DNA of 5,038 nucleotides from the NCBI GenBank assembly GCA_021826655.1, contig JAKAZC010000213.1, positions 1 through 5,038 on the forward strand, written 5' to 3'. The first letter of the stretch is position 1; the number at the start of each line of letters is the position of its first letter. The position numbers and the translations under genes are program-made. Shown in pieces: positions 1-4,896 of this stretch. This DNA comes from Actinomycetes bacterium. Its GTDB lineage: Bacteria > Actinomycetota > Acidimicrobiia > Acidimicrobiales > RAAP-2. The notes beneath the pieces are model-generated. The model did no database searches. It saw only the letters and a program-made list of their open reading frames with translations, and was not told the DNA's origin.

Positions 1-83
1 GGCTCCTCGAGGATGACCCCTCGGCCACGTGCGAACACCTGGGTCGTGGAGGTCCCGAGGTCGATTGCGAGGTCCCGGGCCAC
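1..83 (-). CDS. mreB: MreB-like rod shape-determining protein, N-terminal fragment (runs off left edge)
   Basis: Only the first 27 codons, plus two bases of a proline codon, lie in the window. The translation begins [20 protein letters not shown], then continues RGVILEE. This matches the phosphate-1 loop region of bacterial actin homologues of the MreB family, whose usual N-terminus is close to [26 protein letters not shown]. MreB polymerises under the membrane and guides peptidoglycan synthesis in rod-shaped cells. The STTQ stretch departs from the usual ANTL, so this may be a diverged paralogue. I chose the GTG at 83 because it starts exactly where family members start and a TACGAT -10 element ends 6 bases upstream, giving a leaderless transcript. 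The ATG at 91 is in another frame. The gene is divergent from the HtrA-like gene. DnaK-type ATPases share the fold but fit less well. Confidence 0.82.
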   Translation of the reverse strand, partial: [27 protein letters not shown]

Positions 84-89
84 CGGACC

Positions 90-95
90 ATCGTA
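90..95 (-). promoter_or_regulatory. Putative -10 element of a leaderless mreB promoter
   Basis: TACGAT on the minus strand matches the actinobacterial -10 pattern TANNNT. It is followed by six bases and then the GTG at 83, which places the expected transcription start at or next to the start codon. There is no purine-rich ribosome binding site in between. I see no clear TTGACA-like -35 element at the usual spacing. Confidence 0.55.
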
Positions 96-193
96 GGTGG
101 TCGGGTCCCCCGGCGGGCCGTGCCCCGGGGTGGCGGTCCGTCGGGGCGCGTTACGGAACCAGGACGCGCGGTCCCTTCGGCGTCCCGTGTCGG

Positions 194-199
194 TAACCT
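194..199 (+). promoter_or_regulatory. Putative -10 element of a leaderless promoter for the HtrA-like PDZ gene
   Basis: TAACCT fits TANNNT and is followed by seven bases and an in-frame GTG at 207. No Shine-Dalgarno sequence is present, which supports leaderless transcription and decides the start over the upstream in-frame ATG at 120. A -35 hexamer is not recognisable. The element sits in the 123-bp divergent region shared with the mreB promoter. Confidence 0.55.
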
Positions 200-206
200 T
201 CGACCC

Positions 207-1436
207 GTGCACGGAGAGGACCACGACGGCTTCGGCACGTCGGGCGACGAGGACGACTGGGGCGACGACGGCCCGATACGGGGCTGGGTTCCCCCTGACG
301 ACCGGCTCTGGCTGCACCCGTCCGAGCGGGCAGCGGCAGGGACCCTCCCCCGATCGCTCCCCGGCGCCGCGGGCCCGGGCCAACGCGCGCCGTGGGTCGT
401 GGGCGGATTGGCCGTCTGCGTCGTGCTCGCCATGACACTCACCGGCATGGTGGTGGTGGTCGCCACCGGCGACGGTGGCCGTCCGGTGTCGACCAGCGTG
501 ATGTTCACCGGTGTCCCGACCACCGAGGCCGACCTCGGCAAGCTCACCAGCCCCCACCGGATGGTGACCCTGGCGTCGTCGGTGCGGGACTCGACGGTGG
601 CCCTGGTCGTCACCACCGATCACGGCACCCGGGTGGGCACCGGCGTCGTGGCCGAGGCCGGCGGGATCGTGGTCGCACTCCAGCCGACGCTGGACGGCGC
701 CCGCTCCGTCACCGCGATCGAGACCGACGGGACGCGGCAGCCTGCGGTGGAGGTGGGGAGCGACCCGACGACGGGCATCGTGGTGCTCCGCATCGCCGAC
801 GACCTGCCTGCCGCGCCCTTCACCACCGGGGACCCGACGACCGGATCGCTGGCCGTGGCGATGTCCGAGGAGGCGGGGGCCGCCGGCGGCACGCCCACGG
901 CCCGGCTCTACGCCGGGACGGTGCTCTACGCCGGGATCGCGGTGGACACCGGTCGTGCCGTCGGCTTCTGCGGGACGGCCATCGCCGCCCCCCTCGCCGC
1001 GGACGACTTCGGGAGCCCGCTCGTCGAGCCGTCGGGTTCGGTCGCCGGGGTGCTCGACTCGGTGTCGGGTTCCGGCGGGTCCCGCACCGCGGTCTTCCTC
1101 CCGGCGGAGCTCGTACGCGACGTGACGGCACAGATCGTGTCGCACGGATCGGTCGACCACGGCAGCCTGGGTGCGGGCGTGGTCGACGGGCCGGCTGCGG
1201 GTACCTCGGGACAGTGGGGCGGGGCCCTGGTCGCCGATGTGGTGACCGGTGGCTCGGCAGCGCAGGCCGGGCTCGAGTACGGGGACCGCATCGTCTCCGT
1301 CGACGGCGCCCCGGTCCGGACCGCGTCCGAACTCGCCACCCGCCTCTATGCCGATCCGCCAGGTACCGAGCTTCCCCTGACCTTCGTGCGAGGTGGCACC
1401 GAGCGCAGCACCACCGCCGTCCTCGGCAACGCCTGA
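207..1436 (+). CDS. Membrane-anchored HtrA/DegP-like protein with PDZ domain, protease triad missing
   Basis: With the GTG start at 207 the protein has 409 residues. Residues 1-60 are acidic and Gly/Pro-rich and include DDRLWLHPSER (31-41), a tryptophan/HPSE motif I recall from the cytoplasmic tails of actinobacterial HtrA-like proteins. Residues 63-86 are one hydrophobic membrane segment, so the rest should lie outside the membrane. About 117-310 follow the trypsin-like HtrA fold: GTGVVAEAGGIVVA, VEVGSDPTTGIVVLRI, and GSPLVEPSGSVAGVL. A PDZ domain spans about 321-405, with GLEYGDRIVSVDGAPV (355-370). The catalytic positions are not conserved: the His site reads Q159/P160, the Asp site G190, and the GNSGG serine site DDFGS with F268. 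It is therefore probably a non-peptidase binding protein. An ATG at 120 would add 29 residues, but codons before 207 lack family resemblance. The zincin gene follows after 50 bp. The family call is firm; the specific role is unknown. Confidence 0.82.
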   Translation: MHGEDHDGFGTSGDEDDWGDDGPIRGWVPPDDRLWLHPSERAAAGTLPRSLPGAAGPGQRAPWVVGGLAVCVVLAMTLTGMVVVVATGDGGRPVSTSVMFTGVPTTEADLGKLTSPHRMVTLASSVRDSTVALVVTTDHGTRVGTGVVAEAGGIVVALQPTLDGARSVTAIETDGTRQPAVEVGSDPTTGIVVLRIADDLPAAPFTTGDPTTGSLAVAMSEEAGAAGGTPTARLYAGTVLYAGIAVDTGRAVGFCGTAIAAPLAADDFGSPLVEPSGSVAGVLDSVSGSGGSRTAVFLPAELVRDVTAQIVSHGSVDHGSLGAGVVDGPAAGTSGQWGGALVADVVTGGSAAQAGLEYGDRIVSVDGAPVRTASELATRLYADPPGTELPLTFVRGGTERSTTAVLGNA

Positions 1437-1474
1437 CCGCTCCGGGCGACGCACCGGCCGCGGGACCGGGGTCG

Positions 1475-1480
1475 TAGCAT
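1475..1480 (+). promoter_or_regulatory. Putative -10 element of a leaderless promoter for the zincin-family gene
   Basis: TAGCAT fits TANNNT, and six bases later comes the ATG at 1487. No ribosome binding site precedes that ATG. The 15 bases from the -10 through the start codon match the mreB counterpart at 11 positions. This suggests the gene has its own transcript, even though it lies only 50 bp behind the HtrA-like gene. Confidence 0.55.
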
Positions 1481-1486
1481 GGTCCC

Positions 1487-2737
1487 ATGGCACCTCCCGA
1501 TCCCGCCGAACCGGGGAACCCGTTCCAGTCGCTCCTCGGGGACCTCATGCACATGCTGGGTTCGAACGGACCGGATTCGTGGGAGATGACCCGGGCCTTC
1601 GCCCTCAATGTGGCCACCGGCGGCACGCCCGAATCGAACGTCGACCCGCTCCACCGGATCCAGGTGGAGCAGCTGTCGCGCGTGGCCGAGCTCAACGTGG
1701 TCGAGGCCACCGGCCTGCCGGTGACCCCCGACGGCCGACGGCTCACCGTCGTCCCCGTCGGACGGGGTGACTGGACCGCACGCGCACTCGAGTCGTGGCG
1801 CCCGGTGTTGGCCGAGATGGCCACCCCGCCGGCCGTGGACACGACCCCGCCGGTCGCCGACCCGCAGGGGATCGATCCCATCGGCGATCCGACCGGCGGC
1901 ATGGCCGCCATGGTCGGCCAGTGGGCATCGGCCATCGGCCCCATGTTCTTCGGACTCCAGATCGGCTCGGTGGTCGGCCACCTGTCGCAGCGGACACTCG
2001 GGCAGTACCCCCTCGCGCTCCCGTGGGCACCGTTGGAGGAACTGCTGCTGGTGACCTCCAACATCGCCGAATTCGCGCGGGACTGGAGCCTCCCCGAGGA
2101 AGAGGCCCTGCTGTGGGTCTGTGCACGCGAGCTGGCCACCAATTCCGTGCTGACCCGGCCCGGCGTGCGCTCCCGCATGGAGGAGCTGCTCCACGGGTAC
2201 GCCACGTCGCAGTCGGCCGCCCAACAGGACCTGGCCGGCCGGATCCGTGGCCTCACCGGGGGCGACGACGCGGGCGGAGGGGCCATGGGCGCGGACCTCG
2301 AATCCCTGCAGGGCATGTTCGGCAACCCCGAGTCGCTCCTCGGTGACCTCCTCACCCCCGAGACCCGCCGGACGTCGGACCGGCTCACCGCGCTGGCCGT
2401 CGTAGTCGACGCCTATGCCGACCACATCGCCACCGCGGTCGGGGCCAGGCTCGTGGGCGCGCACACCCAGCTCGCCGAGGCCTGGTACCGGCGGCGCACC
2501 GAGCGTGGCAAGGGCGAGGAAGCGGCTGGCGCCCTGTTCGGCCTCGACCTGGACCAGGCCCAGGTCGACCGGGGTCGGGCCTTCGTGGCCGGGGTCGTCG
2601 AACGGGCGGGCGAGGACGGACTCGGGCGACTGTGGACCACGGCCCTCAACCTGCCCACCCCGGCCGAGGTGGACGCGCCGGGCCTGTGGCTCGAGCGGAT
2701 CGACCTCCCGGAGCTCGACGTCCCGGACGAGGTCTGA
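1487..2737 (+). CDS. DUF2342 / zincin_2-family protein (putative hydrolase type), HExxH motif degraded
   Basis: This 416-residue protein matches the actinobacterial DUF2342 (zincin_2) group, annotated as zinc-dependent metalloprotease or 'F420 biosynthesis-associated'. Recognisable family blocks are FGLQIGSVVGHLSQRTLGQY (155-174) with following PLALP, NIAEFARDWSLPEEEALLWV (192-211), VDAYADHIATAVGARL (307-322), the YRRRTERGKG turn (334-343), and FGLDLDQAQVDRGRAFVAGV (351-370) leading to LNLPTPAEV near the end. The helix that carries the HExxH zinc motif in canonical zincins reads ARELATN at 213-219. The glutamate E215 survives, but both histidines are gone (R214 and N218 at those places). Zinc binding and peptidase activity are therefore doubtful. 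No signal peptide or membrane segment is obvious, so it is probably cytoplasmic. Residues 255-275 are a Gly/Asp-rich linker. The ATG at 1487 is set by the -10 six bases upstream. In mycobacteria, as I recall, a relative sits beside a PDZ-protein gene, as here. Nothing in the window supports a link to F420. Confidence 0.8.
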   Translation: MAPPDPAEPGNPFQSLLGDLMHMLGSNGPDSWEMTRAFALNVATGGTPESNVDPLHRIQVEQLSRVAELNVVEATGLPVTPDGRRLTVVPVGRGDWTARALESWRPVLAEMATPPAVDTTPPVADPQGIDPIGDPTGGMAAMVGQWASAIGPMFFGLQIGSVVGHLSQRTLGQYPLALPWAPLEELLLVTSNIAEFARDWSLPEEEALLWVCARELATNSVLTRPGVRSRMEELLHGYATSQSAAQQDLAGRIRGLTGGDDAGGGAMGADLESLQGMFGNPESLLGDLLTPETRRTSDRLTALAVVVDAYADHIATAVGARLVGAHTQLAEAWYRRRTERGKGEEAAGALFGLDLDQAQVDRGRAFVAGVVERAGEDGLGRLWTTALNLPTPAEVDAPGLWLERIDLPELDVPDEV

Positions 2738-2782
2738 CCCGGTCCGGGAGAGACGGCTGGTCGCCGACGTCGTCAGGGGGGT

Positions 2783-3133
2783 TCAGGCCGAGGGGTCCGT
2801 CGCCGGGCCGGTTGCAGTCGCGGCCGGGGCCTCCACCGTGGACTCCTCCTCGGGGAGTCCGAGGTCCCACTCCAGGAGGATGTTCTCGCGCTCGGCGTCG
2901 CGGATCACCCGCTCACGGTTGCGGCGGTACTGCGGGTCGTGCGGAGGCAGCAGGACGAGGCGGGCGTTGGTACGTCGACGGAACTCCTCGATGAGGGCCG
3001 GGTCGCCGAAGTCGGACCGGACGTCCCAGTGGGGCGCGACCGGGCCGAGGTACACGATCCGCACGTGGCCGACCGGCGGCTGCGGCTCGGCGTCCTCCTC
3101 GGGGAGGGTCGGATCATCGGTGACCGGGGTCAT
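2783..3133 (-). CDS. Small uncharacterised acidic protein
   Basis: This 116-residue protein is not one I recognise. Residues 1-21 are acidic and proline-rich and look disordered. A compact core at about 22-90 starts with the beta-strand-like VRIVYLGPVAPHWDVRSDFG, continues through an Arg-rich helix (IEEFRRRTNARLVLLPPHDP), and ends with a charged helix (QYRRNRERVIRDAERENILL). Residues 91-116 are an acidic Ala/Pro/Thr tail. There is no cysteine, signal peptide or membrane segment, so it is probably cytoplasmic. The gene is well supported: an AGGAGGAA ribosome binding site lies 8 bases before the ATG at 3133, a TAGGAT -10 lies further upstream, and the reading frame uses G/C-rich third positions. 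It is convergent with the zincin gene, with 45 bp between the stops, and divergent from the first whiB-like gene. The core could be a lineage-specific domain; I assign no function. Confidence 0.75.
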   Translation of the reverse strand: MTPVTDDPTLPEEDAEPQPPVGHVRIVYLGPVAPHWDVRSDFGDPALIEEFRRRTNARLVLLPPHDPQYRRNRERVIRDAERENILLEWDLGLPEEESTVEAPAATATGPATDPSA

Positions 3134-3141
3134 GGCAGTGG

Positions 3142-3149
3142 TTCCTCCT
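3142..3149 (-). promoter_or_regulatory. Strong Shine-Dalgarno site of the small acidic protein gene
   Basis: AGGAGGAA on the minus strand ends 8 bases before the ATG at 3133. It is one of the strongest ribosome binding sites in the window and fixes the start codon. It contrasts with the leaderless genes on the left. Confidence 0.75.
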
Positions 3150-3166
3150 GGGACGTCGGTGCGCAG

Positions 3167-3172
3167 ATCCTA
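3167..3172 (-). promoter_or_regulatory. Putative -10 element for the small acidic protein gene
   Basis: TAGGAT on the minus strand fits TANNNT. It would start a transcript near 3160, leaving a leader of about 27 bases that contains the ribosome binding site. The -35 region is GC-rich and only weakly matches (GACGGC at 18-base spacing). Confidence 0.45.
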
Positions 3173-3242
3173 CCGCCGCACGGGTGGACCGCCGTCCCGA
3201 CCCGTGCGGGGCACCCCACCCCCACCCACCTGACGGGTCAAC

Positions 3243-3270
3243 ATAAGAAGGTCCAGGTGACAGATAAGAA
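3243..3270 (+). repeat. Direct repeat ATAAGAA x2, 21-bp period, upstream of whiB-like gene 1
   Basis: ATAAGAA occurs at 3243-3249 and again at 3264-3270, an offset of 21 bp or two helical turns. The copies lie in one of the few AT-rich patches of an otherwise very GC-rich window, about 150 bp before the whiB start. Such spacing would put two protein-binding half-sites on the same DNA face. The role as an operator is inference. Confidence 0.4.
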
Positions 3271-3407
3271 TCCGGTGAGGATTGCCGCAGAACCCCCGGA
3301 TTCCGCACCATCGTCCGGCGTCGGGCGCGACACTGGCGGTGGAACGGATACCTGCGCACCAGCGGCCGGAAGGGCCCACGGCAGCGCCGGACATCCCCGA
3401 GGATCAC

Positions 3408-3413
3408 GGAGGA
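3408..3413 (+). promoter_or_regulatory. Shine-Dalgarno site of whiB-like gene 1
   Basis: GGAGGA lies 3 bases before the ATG at 3417 (4 bases counting only the GGAGG core). The spacing is short but the match is strong. It decides this start over an upstream in-frame ATG at 3282, which would add 45 residues of non-WhiB sequence. Confidence 0.65.
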
Positions 3414-3416
3414 TCC

Positions 3417-3668
3417 ATGGACACGGACTGGATGGAAGTGGGGAAGTGCAAGGACCTGTCACCGTCCATCTTCTTCCCGAGCGACGGCGTCGGCGTCCAG
3501 GAGGCCCAGCGGATCTGCTCCGAGTGCCCTGTCGCCGATCAGTGCCTGGAGTACGCCCTGGTCGAGCGCGTCGATCATGGGGTGTGGGGGGGCAAGTCCG
3601 AGCGCGAGCGGCGCCGGATCCTCCGCCGGCGTCGCGTCGGCCTGAGCGTCGTCGGCGCGCGCTCCTGA
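3417..3668 (+). CDS. WhiB-family iron-sulfur transcriptional regulator 1
   Basis: This 83-residue protein carries the full WhiB signature. The four cluster-binding cysteines are C11, C34, C37 and C43 (CX22CX2CX5C). The turn motif GVWGG is at 55-59. A basic C-terminal helix, SERERRRILRRRRVG (61-75), is typical for DNA binding. WhiB proteins hold a [4Fe-4S] cluster that responds to NO or O2 and usually act by binding the primary sigma factor, SigA/HrdB. The FFPSDGVGVQEA stretch differs from WhiB2/WhmD, so I treat this as a different subgroup and give no number. The length is normal for the family. Only 7 bp separate its stop from the ftcD-like GTG, so the two are probably co-transcribed. The gene has its own Shine-Dalgarno site and a long upstream region with a direct repeat. 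Confidence 0.92.
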   Translation: MDTDWMEVGKCKDLSPSIFFPSDGVGVQEAQRICSECPVADQCLEYALVERVDHGVWGGKSERERRRILRRRRVGLSVVGARS

Positions 3669-3675
3669 CTCGGCG

Positions 3676-4566
3676 GTGACACCGGGCGACGCACTCGTCG
3701 AGTGCGTCGTCAACATCAGCGAAGGTCGTGACCCCGTCGTGGTCGCGGCGGTGGCCTCCGCCGGTGGCCACATGGTGCTCGACATCCACTCCGACGCCGA
3801 CCACCACCGATCGGTGCTCACTCTCGGCGGACCGCTGGTGGATGTTGCGTCCGCTGCCCGCAGTGTGGCGGCTGCCGCGGTCGAACACATCGACCTGTCC
3901 CGACACGCCGGCGTCCACCCCCGTCTGGGTGCGGTCGACGTCGTGCCGTTCGTGCCGCTGCAGGCACCCGGGGCAAACGCCACCGCGTGGGAGGTGGTGG
4001 TCCGGGCCCGGGACGAATTCGCCCGGTGGTCCGCAGCGGTGCTCGGGGTGCCCTGCTTCCTCTACGGGCCCGAGCGCAGCCTGCCCGAGATCCGCGCCGG
4101 CGCCTTCGGCGCGCTCGCACCCGACGTCGGACCGCCCGTCCCGCATCCGACGGCCGGGGCCACCGCCGTCGGTGCCCGCGCCGCGCTGATCGCCTACAAC
4201 GTGTGGATCGCCGCATCCGGGCCCGACGTGCCCGGTGCCACCGACCCCACGGTGGACGCCATGGCGGTGGCCCGGGACATCGCCGGACGCCTCCGCCGAC
4301 CCGGCCTACGGACGCTGGGACTCACGGTCGGCGACGCGGCGCAGGTGAGCTGCAACGTCGTCGACCCGGAACGGGTCTCGCTGGTCGAGATCTACGACGC
4401 GGTGGCCCGGGATGCGGTGGCCCGGGGCTGTGAGGTGCGCCGTGGCGAACTCGTCGGGCTGCTTCCCGGCACCGCACTGGCCGCGGTGCCGGAGCGCCGA
4501 CAGGCCGAACTCGGCGTACGTGCCGAGGACACCATCGAATTCCGCCTGGGTGCCCACCCGGGTTGA
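3676..4566 (+). CDS. ftcD: Glutamate formimidoyltransferase (FTCD N-terminal type)
   Basis: The 296-residue protein aligns with formiminotransferases along its whole length: LVECVVNISEGRD (7-19), VLDIHSDADHHRSVLTLGG (34-52), SRHAGVHPRLGAVDVVPF (75-92), LGVPCFLYG (123-131), HPTAGATAVGARAALIAYNV (157-176), AQVSCNVVD (222-230) and GELVGLLPG (257-265). The enzyme moves the formimino group from N-formimino-L-glutamate to tetrahydrofolate in the cytoplasm, a late step of histidine breakdown. H81 in GVHPRLG aligns with the catalytic histidine I recall as His82 of mammalian FTCD; the preceding residue is V80, where the motif usually has Glu. The cyclodeaminase domain of mammalian FTCD is absent, as in many bacterial single-domain versions. 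The GTG at 3676 lies 7 bp after the whiB stop and has no Shine-Dalgarno site, suggesting translational coupling. No other hut gene is in the window. A role outside histidine use is possible. Confidence 0.88.
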   Translation: MTPGDALVECVVNISEGRDPVVVAAVASAGGHMVLDIHSDADHHRSVLTLGGPLVDVASAARSVAAAAVEHIDLSRHAGVHPRLGAVDVVPFVPLQAPGANATAWEVVVRARDEFARWSAAVLGVPCFLYGPERSLPEIRAGAFGALAPDVGPPVPHPTAGATAVGARAALIAYNVWIAASGPDVPGATDPTVDAMAVARDIAGRLRRPGLRTLGLTVGDAAQVSCNVVDPERVSLVEIYDAVARDAVARGCEVRRGELVGLLPGTALAAVPERRQAELGVRAEDTIEFRLGAHPG

Positions 4567-4600
4567 CCGCCGGCCGGCCCCGACTCTACGGAGGCGTCGC

Positions 4601-4879
4601 CTAGGAGGCGGTCGCCGCCCGTCGCTGCATGGCGCGCTGCCGGCGCAGACGGCGGCGCTCGCGCTCGGACAACCCACCCCAGATCCCGAACTTCTCGCCG
4701 TTGGCCAGTGCGTACTCGAGGCAGTCCTCGCGCACCACGCACCCGCGGCAGACCTCCTTCGCCTCGCGGGTGGACGCACCCCGCTCGGGGAAGAAGAGAT
4801 CGGGATCGACCCCCATGCAATTCGCCCTGGTCTGCCATGTCCGCTCTTGGGGCCCGTACATCAACGACACCATGTCCAT
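4601..4879 (-). CDS. whiB: WhiB-family regulator 2, WhiB/WhmD (WhiB2) type
   Basis: This 92-residue protein has cysteines C21, C44, C47 and C53 (CX22CX2CX5C), the GIWGGLSERERRRLRRQRA block (65-83) and a basic C-terminus. WQTRANCMGVDPDLFFPERG (15-34), then the STREAKEVC and CLEYALAN stretches, closely follow Streptomyces WhiB and mycobacterial WhmD/WhiB2. Those are iron-sulfur proteins that control septation and division, in Streptomyces together with WhiA. The ATG at 4879 is chosen because a GGGAGGGAGG ribosome binding site lies 7 bases upstream. In-frame ATGs at 4906 and 4966 lack one and would add non-family residues. The gene converges on ftcD with 34 bp between stops. Its upstream region is the most AT-rich part of the window and carries a direct repeat. 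Assignment to the family is near certain; orthology to WhiB2 is likely. Confidence 0.92.
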   Translation of the reverse strand: MDMVSLMYGPQERTWQTRANCMGVDPDLFFPERGASTREAKEVCRGCVVREDCLEYALANGEKFGIWGGLSERERRRLRRQRAMQRRAATAS

Positions 4880-4886
4880 TGCCAGA

Positions 4887-4896
4887 CCTCCCTCCC
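4887..4896 (-). promoter_or_regulatory. Strong Shine-Dalgarno site of whiB-like gene 2
   Basis: GGGAGGGAGG on the minus strand ends 7 bases before the ATG at 4879, an optimal spacing. It sets the start and rejects the two in-frame upstream ATGs, at 4906 and 4966. Confidence 0.75.

Larger units (their letters stand above)
3134..3416. other. Divergent intergenic region between the small acidic gene and whiB-like gene 1
   Basis: This 283-bp stretch has no convincing gene. An in-frame upstream extension of the whiB frame from an ATG at 3282 has no ribosome binding site and no WhiB-like residues. The left end carries the ribosome binding site and -10 of the small acidic gene. Next to it is a C-rich run (about 3210-3230). 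At 3231-3240 there is a short inverted repeat, TGAC-GG-GTCA. An AT-richer patch at about 3238-3292 holds two copies of ATAAGAA. The right end carries the whiB ribosome binding site. No canonical -10/-35 pair for whiB stands out, so its transcription start is unresolved; the untranslated leader could be more than 100 bases. Confidence 0.6.

Noticed and set aside
120..206. Upstream ATG start at 120 for the HtrA-like protein
   Set aside because: The extra residues show no family similarity, there is no ribosome binding site, and a -10 element sits inside this stretch, seven bases before the GTG at 207.
1437..1486. Possible terminator between the HtrA-like and zincin genes (CCGG-loop-CCGG)
   Set aside because: The stem has only four pairs and there is no T run. 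Such matches are common at this GC content.
820..2464. Long minus-strand open frames opposite the HtrA-like and zincin genes (820-2388 and 1346-2464)
   Set aside because: They are antisense to two plus-strand genes with clear family matches. Their translations are Arg/Pro/Ser/Gly-rich, as expected of shadow frames in GC-rich DNA.
2738..2782. Possible terminator in the convergent gap (CCCG-GTC-CGGG at 2738-2748)
   Set aside because: A four-pair stem with a three-base loop and no T tract is too weak to annotate.
3329..3333. GACAC motifs near the whiB genes (3329-3333, 4866-4870) as WhiA-type sites
   Set aside because: GACAC also occurs at many places inside coding regions of this window, so the occurrences carry no weight.
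4567..4580. Palindrome GCCGGCCGGC in the ftcD/whiB 2 convergent gap
   Set aside because: A self-complementary GC run without a loop or T tract; it is not distinguishable from background.
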